From positions 1 through 42,619 of the forward strand of contig JAISCZ010000074.1 in the NCBI GenBank assembly GCA_031265205.1: a stretch of 42,619 nucleotides of DNA. The letters are read 5' to 3'. Shown here one piece after another: positions 26,245 through 35,337 of this stretch. Below the pieces are notes generated by a model, which had not been told where the DNA came from, ran no database searches, and worked only from the letters and a program-made list of their open reading frames with translations. Origin of the DNA: Deltaproteobacteria bacterium (GTDB lineage: Bacteria > Desulfobacterota > Desulfarculia > Adiutricales > Adiutricaceae). The first letter of the stretch is position 1. Each line of letters opens with the position of its first letter. Position numbers and translations under genes: made by a program.

Positions 26245-28677
26245 ATGCCTTTCAGCGAGCTGGCGAGCGACGTGGCGGCTTTTTTGGCCAAGCTCATCAG
26301 GCTGGCCAACTCCAACATCCAATTCGAGTCCAAGGTCGACAACTTTTTAAACCTTTTGAGCTGGGAGCTGAACCTGGACCGCAGCCTCCTCTTTTTTCTG
26401 CGCCGGGAAAAAAAGAGCCTTGAGGCCCATCGCCGGGACGGCTCCGAGCCCGGGCCCCCCTCCTCGCCCATCCCCCTGAAGGGAACCTTTCTGGACCGGG
26501 CCATCTCCAACCACAAGTCCCTTTTGGCCGACGCCGCGGATCTAAACGATCTTCCCCCCGAGTGGGCCGAATTCCTCCTCCCTTACCTCCCCTCCCTCGC
26601 GATCGTCCCTATTTTGGACGACAAGGCCTGTTACGGGGTCATCATGACCCTCAAAGAGACCCCCATGGATCTCTCCTCGGGCTCCTACGGCCAGGTCGTG
26701 GAGGCCGTCGCCAACCAACTGGCCTTGGCCATCAAAAATAACCAGCTGGCGACGGACACCCGCAAGCGCATCAGCGTTTTAAACGTCCTTTCGGACCTTG
26801 GCCGCACCCTCGCCTCCACCATCGAGGTGGACAAGGTCATGACCATGATCCCCCGCATCGCCGCGGGGGTCTTCATCGCCGACGGCTGCGCCTTGAACGT
26901 CCTTGACGGCGCCGGGGAAACCTTGCAGTTCTCCTCCCACTTCGGGTCCGTCCCCCCGGCCTACAATTTTTTGCGCTACCAGGGCCAGAACATCCCCTCC
27001 TCCGTCGGCAAGCCCCTCAAGCGGGAAGAGCTTTTTATGGGCTTTTTGGAGGACGACCCCATGGCCCCGGAACTCACGGCCAAGGAACGGGGGAACACCG
27101 TTCTCAGCGTCCCCCTGATGTTCCAGGGAAGGCTCAAGGGCAATATCTCCCTTTTCAACAAGCTGGGCGGCAACCGCGGGGGCAACCCCGCGGAGCCCAA
27201 GCTCTTTGAGGGGGAAGACACCGAGCTGCTCAAGGCCATGAACAGCATGATCTCCGGCGTGGTGGAAAACGCGCTGACCTTCAAGAAGGTCGAAAAGCTC
27301 GCCCATTCCAACGAGACCATGGTGCGCTATCTCTCCAACCTCTACGACATCTCCAGCGCCATGATGACGACGGTGCGCTACGACGAGCTCATCTGGATCA
27401 TCATCCGGGCCTTAACCCTTCCCCAGGGCCTCGGCTTCGACAAGGTCCTCATCCTCCTCATCCGGGAAACCGACGGGGATCCCGTTTTGGAGAGCTCGGC
27501 CTATTGGGCCCCGGAGGACAAAGGCCGGGAGGACGGCTCCGCGGAACTCGCGGAACTTTTAAAAAAGCCCTCCCGCCAGGAGGCCGCCCAGATGATGGAG
27601 GAAGGCGGCAAGATGGGCCTTTCCATCCCCATCACCCCCGACTCCAACCGCATCCTCGCGCGGGTGGCCGTGGAGAAACGGGCCCTTTTGGGCTTTCGGG
27701 GCCTCGACACCTACGACGACTTGGATCTCTTGGACTTCGGCCTCAGGGCCTACGCCGCCGTCCCTATGCTCGCCAAGAGCCGGGAGGTGGGGGTCATCGC
27801 CGTGGACCGCTCCCTTTCGGGGGACCCCCTTACGGTCGACAGCCTCCGGGATCTCACCATGCTCGCGAACCAAGCGGGCCTCGCCATCGAAAACTCCCAG
27901 CTCTACGACGACATCCACGCCGCCAACCAGACCCTTTCCCAGGTGCGCATCCGCCTCATCGAGGCCGAAAAACTCGCGGCCCAGGGGGAAATGGGGACCC
28001 ACCTCGCCCACGAGATCCGCAACCCCTTGGTTTCCATCGGCGGCTTTACCCACCGGCTTTTAAAGAAAATGCCGGAGGACGACCCCTTGCGCAAGTACGT
28101 CACGGTCATCCTGGAGGAAGTCGAAAGGCTCAATAAAGTCTTAAACAACGTCTTGGATTTTTCCCGGGACGAAAAGGGCCTGGTCCGCGAGTTTTCCCTC
28201 GAGAACGTGGCCCGCGACACGCTCGTCTCCCTCAAGCACGAGCTGGAAAGAACCGCCGTGACCGTGGAACTCGAGTGCGAGGAAAACCTGCCGCTCGTCT
28301 CCGGCGACGACGGGCAAATCATGCACGTTTTCCTCAATCTCATCTACAACGCCTCCCAGGCCATGAGCGAGGCGGGCGGCGGGAAGATCTTTATCCGCGT
28401 CTTCCGCCACAAGGAAAACGAAACGCATTACGTGGCCTGTCAGATCACGGACACGGGCCCGGGAGTCCCCGACGAGGTCGTGGCGACCATCTTCGATCCC
28501 TTTGTCAGCACCAAAATCAAAGGCACGGGCTTGGGTTTGGCGATTACCAAAAAGATAGTCACCCGCTACAACGGCCTCATTTCCGTCGTCAACCATCCCC
28601 CCGAGTATCCCCACAGCGGCGCCTCCTTTATTTTTATGTTCCCCGTGTCCACGGGCTCGGGCGTTTTACTGTTTTAG
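26245..28677 (+). CDS. histidine kinase with three GAF domains
   Basis: 810 residues, no membrane segment. Three GAF-type sensory domains in tandem (about 20-165, 185-345 and 365-555) are followed by a short coiled coil, a dimerisation domain with the phospho-acceptor H589 in HLAHEIRNPL, and an ATPase domain with N-box FLNLIYNASQAM (about 696-707), DTGPG (about 736) and GTGLGL (about 760). It has no receiver or output domain, so it must pass phosphate to a separate response regulator. The ATG at 26245 is two bases after the glgA stop (TAA 26240-26242), implying translational coupling. This suggests, but does not prove, a link between glycogen synthesis and cytoplasmic signalling. Confidence 0.9.
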   Translation: MPFSELASDVAAFLAKLIRLANSNIQFESKVDNFLNLLSWELNLDRSLLFFLRREKKSLEAHRRDGSEPGPPSSPIPLKGTFLDRAISNHKSLLADAADLNDLPPEWAEFLLPYLPSLAIVPILDDKACYGVIMTLKETPMDLSSGSYGQVVEAVANQLALAIKNNQLATDTRKRISVLNVLSDLGRTLASTIEVDKVMTMIPRIAAGVFIADGCALNVLDGAGETLQFSSHFGSVPPAYNFLRYQGQNIPSSVGKPLKREELFMGFLEDDPMAPELTAKERGNTVLSVPLMFQGRLKGNISLFNKLGGNRGGNPAEPKLFEGEDTELLKAMNSMISGVVENALTFKKVEKLAHSNETMVRYLSNLYDISSAMMTTVRYDELIWIIIRALTLPQGLGFDKVLILLIRETDGDPVLESSAYWAPEDKGREDGSAELAELLKKPSRQEAAQMMEEGGKMGLSIPITPDSNRILARVAVEKRALLGFRGLDTYDDLDLLDFGLRAYAAVPMLAKSREVGVIAVDRSLSGDPLTVDSLRDLTMLANQAGLAIENSQLYDDIHAANQTLSQVRIRLIEAEKLAAQGEMGTHLAHEIRNPLVSIGGFTHRLLKKMPEDDPLRKYVTVILEEVERLNKVLNNVLDFSRDEKGLVREFSLENVARDTLVSLKHELERTAVTVELECEENLPLVSGDDGQIMHVFLNLIYNASQAMSEAGGGKIFIRVFRHKENETHYVACQITDTGPGVPDEVVATIFDPFVSTKIKGTGLGLAITKKIVTRYNGLISVVNHPPEYPHSGASFIFMFPVSTGSGVLLF

Positions 28678-28853
28678 CCTTTCCCCGCGCGCCTTAAGGA
28701 GAATTAAAAACCCTTATTTTACAATGGATTTTCTCTTCCCCCGCGGCGGGTCCGCTCGTCCTCCCGCTCCCGATCCCTCCTTTTTTTCTCTTAAATCTCC
28801 CCAAAGGCGTTTTCCCGCCGTAAAAAAATTTTGTTTTTAGCCAAAAACGCTTA

Positions 28854-28880
28854 CGCGTGGGAACCCGCGCGCGTTTTTTT
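28854..28880 (+). terminator. Rho-independent terminator of the glgA-kinase operon
   Basis: A GC-rich hairpin CGCGTGGG/CCCGCGCG (28854-28871) followed two bases later by seven T (28874-28880), about 180 bases after the kinase stop. Confidence 0.6.
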
Positions 28881-28897
28881 CGCGGCGCTAAAATATT

Positions 28898-28913
28898 AAA
28901 CGCGCGCGCGTTT
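28898..28913. repeat. palindrome with (CG)5 core
   Basis: AAACGCGCGCGCGTTT, perfectly self-complementary, 18 bases after the preceding terminator and followed by an AT-rich stretch. Possibly a second or bidirectional terminator element. Confidence 0.4.
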
Positions 28914-29127
28914 TCATAAAATTTTTTTCCCCGCCCCTCGCCTTCCCCGCGAACCACGTTTGCTGAATATCCCTTTTCGCGCGCGAGATAGGCCCTTTTC
29001 CGCGCGATATCACGCTCGCCTCGGGGCGCGTTTTAAATTATTTGGGTTTCGCGGAAGATTGGTTTAAAATGATCTTTTAAACCCCCGTCCCCTTTTTCCT
29101 TAAATTCGGAAATCAGGCTATTCGCGT

Positions 29128-30438
29128 ATGGATTTTTTACCCGGCAAACTCGCGTTTGTCGTCCTCGTCATCGTCGCCCAACTTTTGGCCTGGCGTTATT
29201 TTCGCGCGCGGCTCAAAAAACGGCTGGCCACCGTTCTCCTCAATTTCCTCTACATCTTTTTCAATCTGTTGGGTTTCGGGGCCTTCCTTTTTCTCTACGC
29301 GCTGGACTTTTACCCAGAGTCCCCTTTTTTATGGGACTTTGTCCTGCGGCCCGCCCTTATCTGGGAAATGACCCACGTCCTCTGGCTTCCGGTCGCCTTG
29401 CTCCTCTCTCTTATTAAGCTCGTCTGGTCTTTATTCTTCCGCCGCGAGCCCAAAGGCCTCCCCAAGCTCTTCCGCGCCGCCAAAAGAGGCCCGTCCCTTT
29501 TCAACCTTGTCGGCCTCGCGCTCGTTTTGGGCCTCGCCCTCGCCTTTTACGGCTACTCCCGCTCCCTTTCCGGCCCCGCGACGACCCGCCTCGACCTCTC
29601 CTTTCCGGATTTGCCCCCCGATCTCGAGGGCTTTAAAATCGCCCTTCTCGCGGACTTCCACCTCGGGTTGGGGCTCTACCCCGCGGAACTCCAGAAGGCC
29701 TTGGAGCTCGCCGCTAGCGAAGATCCCCAAATCGTTCTCATCGCCGGGGATTTGGTCTCCCGCAAGACCCTTTCCATGGGCCTCTTCCGGGAACCCATCT
29801 CCGCCCTTAAAGCCGTTCCCTACGGCGTCTACGCGGTCTTGGGCGACAGCGATCATTTTTCGGAAAATCCCCACAACGTCACCCAACTCATAAGCGGGCT
29901 GGGGGTCAGGGTCCTCTCCGACGAGCGCGTCAATATCCACGGACTGCCGTTGACCATCATCGGCTTCCAGGACCCTGGAACGCCTCCCTGGAGCCTGTGG
30001 CCCCTCGCCTTCCCCTCGGACGGGCGCGAGTTGCCCTTCGCCTCCCTCAAGGGCTTGAACCCCCCGGAGGACAATTTTGTCGTCGTTTTATGCCACCGCC
30101 CCGAGGGGGTCGCGGGCGCGCGGGAAGCGGGAGCGGACCTCTTTTTGGCTGGGCACGCCCTAGGCGGCCTCATCGCTTCCCCCTTGAGCGATCAGCTCAA
30201 CTTGGCCGCGCCCTTTTACGAGTATTCCTCCGGCCTCTACGCCAACCGGGAGACCCTCGTCTACGTGACCCGGGGCCTTTCCTCGCCCCGCCTCTTTTTC
30301 CGCCTCTTCGCCTGGCCCGAGATAGCCGTCATCACCCTCCACAAGGGCCCCCGCTCCCCCGCGCCCACGCCCACGCCCACGCCCGAAACGCCGCCGGAAA
30401 GCGCCCTTGAGCCTCCGGCCGCCGCGCCTGAGCCTTGA
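29128..30438 (+). CDS. membrane-anchored metallophosphoesterase-like protein with altered metal ligands
   Basis: 436 residues. Four or so N-terminal membrane helices (about 8-24, 36-60, 84-104 and 126-143) precede a calcineurin-like phosphoesterase domain (about 168-395), the layout of YkuE/YaeI-type enzymes. D176 and H178 in LADFHLG, D208 in IAGDLVS and H323 in LCHRPEG are present. The usual GNHD reads GDSD (237-240), and the usual GHTHGG reads GHALGG (342-347), so an Asn/His pair and one His of the two-metal site are changed. Activity is therefore doubtful or different. The last 30 residues are a Thr/Pro-rich tail encoded by repeats of CCCACG. ATG at 29128. Confidence 0.85.
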   Translation: MDFLPGKLAFVVLVIVAQLLAWRYFRARLKKRLATVLLNFLYIFFNLLGFGAFLFLYALDFYPESPFLWDFVLRPALIWEMTHVLWLPVALLLSLIKLVWSLFFRREPKGLPKLFRAAKRGPSLFNLVGLALVLGLALAFYGYSRSLSGPATTRLDLSFPDLPPDLEGFKIALLADFHLGLGLYPAELQKALELAASEDPQIVLIAGDLVSRKTLSMGLFREPISALKAVPYGVYAVLGDSDHFSENPHNVTQLISGLGVRVLSDERVNIHGLPLTIIGFQDPGTPPWSLWPLAFPSDGRELPFASLKGLNPPEDNFVVVLCHRPEGVAGAREAGADLFLAGHALGGLIASPLSDQLNLAAPFYEYSSGLYANRETLVYVTRGLSSPRLFFRLFAWPEIAVITLHKGPRSPAPTPTPTPETPPESALEPPAAAPEP

Positions 30439-30824
30439 GCCGCGACCAATTAGAGAGCGCGCCGCCCCAGCGCCTCCCCGACGCGCTCCAAGGCCTCGCC
30501 TAAGGCGCGCGCGGCGCCCTCTGGCCCGCGGGAAGGCGCGGGCGCGCTCGCGCGCCCCAACAATCCCGCGCGACGCGCGAGCCCCGCGTGACCCCGCCCT
30601 CCAAAGCGGGCGGTTCTCCCGCAAAAGCCGCCGCCGACAAAAGGGGCCCGCCGACGCGCGCCGCGCGCGCCAGGCCCCCAATGTGCCTTCCGTTGGCCAT
30701 CCCGCGACGGGCGCGCCTGAGCCCAGGGAGGAAAGGGTGGGCTTTCCTCCCGCGAGAGTCCCTTTAAGGAAAGGCGCGCGCCTGGCGACGCGGCGCCGGT
30801 GGGCGGGCCGCGCGCGAAAATCGC
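30439..30824. other. GC-rich gene-free stretch
   Basis: Overlapping Arg/Ala-rich frames on both strands have no motif and look like chance frames. Nothing recognisable. Confidence 0.55.
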
Positions 30825-30854
30825 TTGACTTTTGGCGCGAAACCCGGTTATTTT
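30825..30854 (+). promoter_or_regulatory. promoter of a gene-free, hairpin-rich segment
   Basis: TTGACT (30825-30830), 17-base spacer, TTATTT (30848-30853), in an otherwise very GC-rich background. No open frame of interest begins within 450 bases downstream; what follows is the candidate structured RNA. Confidence 0.55.
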
Positions 30855-30859
30855 CAACT

Positions 30860-31080
30860 TAAATAATCGTTAATCTCATTTGTTGGCGAGAGTTAAGGTA
30901 AAAGGCGAAGGGCTTCTTCATAAAGACCCAAGAGCGGGCGGAGCGACGGCCTTGGGTCGCCAAAAGCCTTAAAAACCGCGCGTGGCTCCCCAAGCGAGTC
31001 GCTTGGGGACCGAACCCGTCCGCGAACGCCACTGTCCGCGCGCCGACAAGGGGACGCGCGCGATTTTCCGTGGCGGCGAA
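30860..31080 (+). ncRNA. candidate structured RNA, family not recognised
   Basis: Downstream of a promoter-like sequence there are several perfect inverted repeats: AAGGC/GCCTT (30902-30906, 30966-30970) enclosing GACCCAAG/CTTGGGTC (30925-30932, 30951-30958); then an 11-bp palindrome (30987-30997, 30999-31009); then CGCCAC/GTGGCG near 31027-31073. The CCCAAG/CTTGGG word occurs in both the second and third stems, so alternative pairings are possible. It does not show the signatures I know for tmRNA, RNase P RNA, SRP RNA or a tRNA; 6S RNA cannot be excluded. The limits are guesses. Confidence 0.35.
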
Positions 31081-31368
31081 ACCCGCGCTCGCGAGCGTCG
31101 GCGAGTTAAGTTAAATATTTATCGCGGCGGGCGTTAGAGTCGCCGCGGCGAGAGTCGCGGTCTTTCCATGGCCTTTCGCCGCGGGAACGGCGGGCCCGAC
31201 CGAAGTTAAAAGAGAGAGGCGGACGCTTTCCGCTTGAGCGTATTTCGCCCTGGATTACGGTTTTGAGGCTTAAGGCGCGAATTTAAAGTTATATCCGTCT
31301 TCGCGGATTTTCCGAAAGTTCCCAAGTCTCCAGGCGCTCACGCCGTTATTTTGACGAAAAGGATCGTT

Positions 31369-32145
31369 ATGCTGAGTAAACCCCGCCTGTATTTAATTTT
31401 AAGCTTTTCTCTTGTCCTGTGCCACGGCGCGCCACAAGCGCTCGCCGACGAAACGACCAACAGCCTTGGCATGAAATTTACGCTGATACGCCCCGGAACT
31501 TTTACCATGGGGGCTAACCCTAACCGCGAAGACACCGAATTTTACGAGACGCCGCAACACGAAGTAACCATCACCAAGCCTTTTTATTTGGGCGTTCATG
31601 AGGTTACCCAATCCGAGTGGCAAAGCGTCATGGGCGAGAATCCGGCGTATTTTCGCGGAAACGACTTGCCGATCGAAAATATTTCCTGGGACGAGGCGCT
31701 GGCGTTTACCCGCGCGCTCAACAGGCGCGAAGGAACGGATAAATACAGGCTGCCCACTGAAGCCGAATGGGAATACTCGGCGAGAGCGGGAACGACGACC
31801 GATTACTTTTTCGGAGACGACGGGAAACCGCTTGATAAATACGCCTGGTATTGGGAAAACGGCGGCGAAAAAACGCACCCGGTCGGCCTAAAAAGACCCA
31901 ATCCCTGGGGTCTCTATGACATTTACGGGAATGTCTGGGAATGGACAAATGACGTTTTTGGGATGTATCTCGAATACGCGATTACCGATCCCGTGGGGCC
32001 AATCGCGGGCGCCAAACGCGTGGACCGGGGATGCTCCTGGTACTACGTCGCTTATCGCTGCAGGTCCGCGGACCGTTATGGTCTTGATCCCAACAACGCC
32101 GCCCCGGACTTAGGGTTCCGTTTAGCCTACGACGCGAGAAAGTAA
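31369..32145 (+). CDS. secreted formylglycine-generating-enzyme-like (SUMF1) domain protein
   Basis: 258 residues from the ATG at 31369, preceded by AAGGA at five bases; an upstream TTG (31351) would only add residues before the signal peptide. A signal peptide (LYLILSFSLVLCHGAPQALA, likely cleaved after ALA at about residue 26) is followed by the FGE-sulfatase domain: MGANPNREDTEFYETPQHEV, then LGVHEVTQSEWQ, YRLPTEAEWEYSARAG, WGLYDIYGNVWEW and APDLGFRLAY. The usual RGGSW reads RGCSW. The catalytic cysteines of true formylglycine-generating enzymes are not present as a pair, so it is more likely a substrate-binding or otherwise unrelated member of this large family. No sulfatase gene is nearby. 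Confidence 0.85.
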   Translation: MLSKPRLYLILSFSLVLCHGAPQALADETTNSLGMKFTLIRPGTFTMGANPNREDTEFYETPQHEVTITKPFYLGVHEVTQSEWQSVMGENPAYFRGNDLPIENISWDEALAFTRALNRREGTDKYRLPTEAEWEYSARAGTTTDYFFGDDGKPLDKYAWYWENGGEKTHPVGLKRPNPWGLYDIYGNVWEWTNDVFGMYLEYAITDPVGPIAGAKRVDRGCSWYYVAYRCRSADRYGLDPNNAAPDLGFRLAYDARK

Positions 32146-32192
32146 AGGCTATTACCCCATCCCGCGAAAATACCGCTAGCTTAAAGATAGCG

Positions 32193-32213
32193 CACGGTTT
32201 CGCGAGAGCCGTG
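32193..32213 (+). terminator. weak hairpin after the FGE-like gene
   Basis: CACGG...CCGTG stem with wobble pairs, 48 bases after the stop, and a TTTTT run about 15 bases later. Spacing is too long for a good intrinsic terminator. Confidence 0.25.
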
Positions 32214-33271
32214 GCCTAACAATAAGTTTTTGTCAAAGGCTATTTTCCGCCACATGAATCCAGACGGGCGCGCTCGTCTCCGCTTGACTCGTCTCGTGAA
32301 GACGATTTTGACGGATCCGCCCTCCTCTCGCCGCGCCCGTTAAGGCGCGCGGCCGAATATCCTCGCCTGGAAGCTAGCGCGCGCCTCAAAGGCTTAAGGG
32401 TCTTTATCTCTCCCCACGCGCGTGGCCTTTAAGGCCGCTCCCTATAGCGCGACGCCAGCTCGGGGCGAACTCCGGAACCTTGGCGAGCGCGCGCCTTGGG
32501 AAGAGGCGAGCGACGAAAGTTTAGACAGGGGTTGTCGGCTTCCATTACGCTCCGAAATAACCATTTCAATGAGTCCCGCGCGCGCGGCGCGGCGCCTCGG
32601 CAAGGGGGACGGCGCCGGCCGGGCGCGCCGTTTGGCTCTCGCGTATCCGAGCGCGACGCGGGCTTTGAGAGCGAAAATCCTCCCGGACGGGCGGCGTTAG
32701 CGCGCCATTCGCGCGGAGCGTTTCCCTTTTGGGGAAAAGAGCGCCCGTTTAGCGATCGCCCAGCGTCCTCTCAGGGGGGCGAAATAGCGTGGTCTTTTCC
32801 GCGTGACCCGCTTCCAGGGCGCCCCAACCGTCAAGGCGCGCGCCGTGAAGTTAAAAACTTTCGCGTCTCCCCGCTCCCCCTCGCGGAAACGCGCGACGGC
32901 CTTGCGGCCTCTTTCCGCTTATAGTTTTTGGCGGAGGGCTCGCGTCTTTTTATAAGCGGGCGCGTGATAGCGCTCCAAGTGGCTTGAAACCGCTTATTAA
33001 AGCTAAAATTACGGCGCCCTTAGCCATAAAGGGCCCGCCACAACCCCCGCCGACGCGGAAAGGCCGGGAGCCCCAAACGCGCGGAGGCGCGCGGGGCGTC
33101 GCCTTGGATAAAAGCGGTCGCCCGCCCTCCCGCTTGAGCGTCTAAAACTCGCGAAATACCGCGCCGCGCCTCCAGGAGAGCCTTTCCCTTAGGGGAGCCG
33201 CGGCGGACCCATTCGCGGCGGGCTTCCACCCCAAGCTTTTCGCCTCTTCAAGCCGTTAAGATCGCGGAAAT
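32214..33271. other. 1.1-kb gene-free stretch
   Basis: Very GC-rich with Arg-rich chance frames on the + strand (for example 32496-32924). No recognised motif, RNA or ribosome binding site. Confidence 0.55.
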
Positions 33272-33300
33272 TTGACAGGGGCGTTTTCCCGCTGTAATAT
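33272..33300 (+). promoter_or_regulatory. promoter of the AAA-like gene
   Basis: Perfect TTGACA (33272-33277), 17-base spacer, TAATAT (33295-33300). The gene start follows 29 bases later, so the leader is very short. Being so near consensus, it suggests strong constitutive expression. Confidence 0.8.
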
Positions 33301-33329
33301 TATTTCGCTAGGACTTAAATTCTAGCGCT

Positions 33330-35099
33330 ATGAAAAGTCAGGACAAACGCTTGCTCGCCACGACGATCCCTTCACTCAAAACTGTCTCTCCCATGGACGA
33401 AATAACGCCTAAACGTTTTAACGCCGCGGGCCCATGCGACCCGACAAGGGATTACGCGCTGCCAATCTTGCCGCGCCTCGACGCGATGGGCATGATTGAC
33501 GGAGGATACTATTTCGTCCTGCGCGCGCCGCCCCATTCAGGCAAGACCGCCTATTTGAACGCTTTGCGCGACAAGATCATCAGTGATGGCAATTACTACG
33601 CCTTGCTCTGTTCCCTCAAGGATCTGGACGGAATCTCCGATGTCGAAACCGCGACGGCGGGCGTTGTCAGCCAAATCAACGATTCTCTGCGAATTTCTCA
33701 AGTTAAAAAATTAGTTAAATTATCGCGCCCGAACGATTTGCCGCCTCAGTATCATTTTTCCTTTAGAATCAGATCGATTTTGAATTATATCTGCCTAAAT
33801 TTAGACAAGGATTTAGTAATTTTCTTCGACGACGCCGATCGCCTCGCCCCGGAACCGCTCATTTCTTTTTTAGGGCAAATCCGTCAGGGCCATAACATAA
33901 AAAATTCCGCGACCTCACAATTTCCCAGATCTTTAGCCTTAGTTGGCGCGAGGGACGTCAGAGATTATCTCTCCCAAGTCAGGCCGCGACCGGAATCAAA
34001 GCTTTTAGCCAGCCCCTTTGACTTTATTAAAGGCGCGTTAAGCTTGCGAAATTTCACCAAAGACGAAATGAGAGACCTGTTCGCTCAAGGCGCCGCCGAG
34101 GCCGGGCCAGTTTTTTCGCCATCGGCCATTGAGCGGGCCTGGGTCTGGAGCGAGGGCCAACCCTTTCTGAGCAACGCCCTAGCCTCCGAGATCGCCCAAA
34201 GCTCTCCCGCGGGAGACTATTCCAAAGCCGTCACGGGAAAGCGCGTGGACAGAGCCGCCCAAGCCACGCTTGGCCGCCGGGAGCCGCGTTTCGACTGGCT
34301 GAGAAAGCGGATCCAGGAGCCAAAAACGCGCAGGATTATGGAGGCGATCCTGGTCGGGGACAAAGATTTCCCACCCGGCGTTTCCTCTCTCGATATTCAA
34401 TACGCCCTTGACCTGGGACTTCTGCGCGAAGATATTTCCGGAGCCTATCGTCCAGCTAATCTTTTCTATCAGGAAATAATTGTCTGGGCGCTGACTTTCC
34501 GTATCCAAAACGCGATAGAGGACGATCCTCCCGACATGGGGGGGCGCTCGTGGGCGCGCGAGAAAAGCCTGGACATGAGCGCTCTGCTTTTATGTTTCCA
34601 AGCCTTCTGGCGGGAAAGGCGCGAAATTCTCGTCGCGGATTGCCTCGGCGACGATCTCGGGCTTATCGGCGCGGACCAAGTGGCGCGATTTCGCTCTCTT
34701 ATGGATCATAACGCGAACCGGATTCTATCCGCGAAAAGCCAAAATAGACTCTGCGCTTTGGCCAACGCGGCCTTAGCTCACTTGGCGCTGATCGCCTTCG
34801 CGCGGGCGGTCCTTCAAGGCGACGCTTTCCGTATCCAAACGGAATTCGCCTTAGGGAGGCAAAGCGCCGCTCTGCGCGTAAGCTATAAGGGCCGCCTCTA
34901 TCCCCTGGAGATAACGGTCAAAGGCGAACAGGCGCGCGAAATAGGCCCGCGGCGACTATTGGATTTTATGGACAACCACGTGGCTTCCGAGGGTTGGCTG
35001 ATCGTCTTCGACGAGGATCCGCGAAAGACCTGGGACCAAAAACTGACCTGGGAGACCATCGCGCGCGACGGCCGAACCACGCGCGTGGTGGGTTGCTAA
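33330..35099 (+). CDS. AAA-like ATPase with C-terminal degenerate PD-(D/E)XK domain
   Basis: 589 residues. Belongs to the AAA-like group in which an N-terminal ATPase is followed by a winged-helix-like middle and a small nuclease-like domain. P-loop APPHSGKT at 66-73, Walker B LVIFFDDAD at 162-170. The C-terminal domain starts near 500; the family usually shows GRGRxDL then IELK and GWLVIFD. Here it reads GRQSAAL (509-515), PLEITVK (525-531) and GWLIVFDEDP, so the catalytic Asp is Ala and the Lys of ELK is Thr. ATP hydrolysis could be retained but nuclease activity looks lost. No ribosome binding site is obvious; ATG at 33330. Function unknown. A second copy of its C-terminal part lies at 35338-35553. 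Confidence 0.8.
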   Translation: MKSQDKRLLATTIPSLKTVSPMDEITPKRFNAAGPCDPTRDYALPILPRLDAMGMIDGGYYFVLRAPPHSGKTAYLNALRDKIISDGNYYALLCSLKDLDGISDVETATAGVVSQINDSLRISQVKKLVKLSRPNDLPPQYHFSFRIRSILNYICLNLDKDLVIFFDDADRLAPEPLISFLGQIRQGHNIKNSATSQFPRSLALVGARDVRDYLSQVRPRPESKLLASPFDFIKGALSLRNFTKDEMRDLFAQGAAEAGPVFSPSAIERAWVWSEGQPFLSNALASEIAQSSPAGDYSKAVTGKRVDRAAQATLGRREPRFDWLRKRIQEPKTRRIMEAILVGDKDFPPGVSSLDIQYALDLGLLREDISGAYRPANLFYQEIIVWALTFRIQNAIEDDPPDMGGRSWAREKSLDMSALLLCFQAFWRERREILVADCLGDDLGLIGADQVARFRSLMDHNANRILSAKSQNRLCALANAALAHLALIAFARAVLQGDAFRIQTEFALGRQSAALRVSYKGRLYPLEITVKGEQAREIGPRRLLDFMDNHVASEGWLIVFDEDPRKTWDQKLTWETIARDGRTTRVVGC

Positions 35100-35308
35100 C
35101 GGCGAGCGCGCGGCGCCTGGCGCGAACCCCTCAAGGCTTTGAGGCGACGCGCCAAAACCGCCGCCAAAAGACGAGGGGCCCATGGCGGTCGGGCGCCGTC
35201 AAGGATAGGTCTCGCCCCGGACGCGCGCGGCCTCCCCGGGAACCCCGCGCGCGCTTCGGACGCCTTAAAATGGAGGCTTTCGTGGAATTTTCCGTAAAGC
35301 GGAGGTCT

Positions 35309-35330
35309 CGGGAGGAAAACTTTCCTTAAG
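35309..35330 (+). repeat. 22-bp direct repeat, copy 1
   Basis: CGGGAGGAAAACTTTCC followed by TTAAG, found again with one mismatch at 35742-35763. The two copies lie on either side of the C-terminal domain fragment at 35338-35553. Confidence 0.75.
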
Positions 35331-35337
35331 GCTCTTC

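Noticed and set aside
30860..31080. tmRNA, RNase P RNA or SRP RNA in the hairpin-rich segment
   Set aside because: None of the diagnostic sequences I know for these RNAs is visible; left as an unassigned candidate.
32520..32580. Short segment with GTTGTCGG and ATTTCAATGAG resembling a CRISPR repeat
   Set aside because: It occurs only once; no second copy or regular spacing, and no cas gene in the window.
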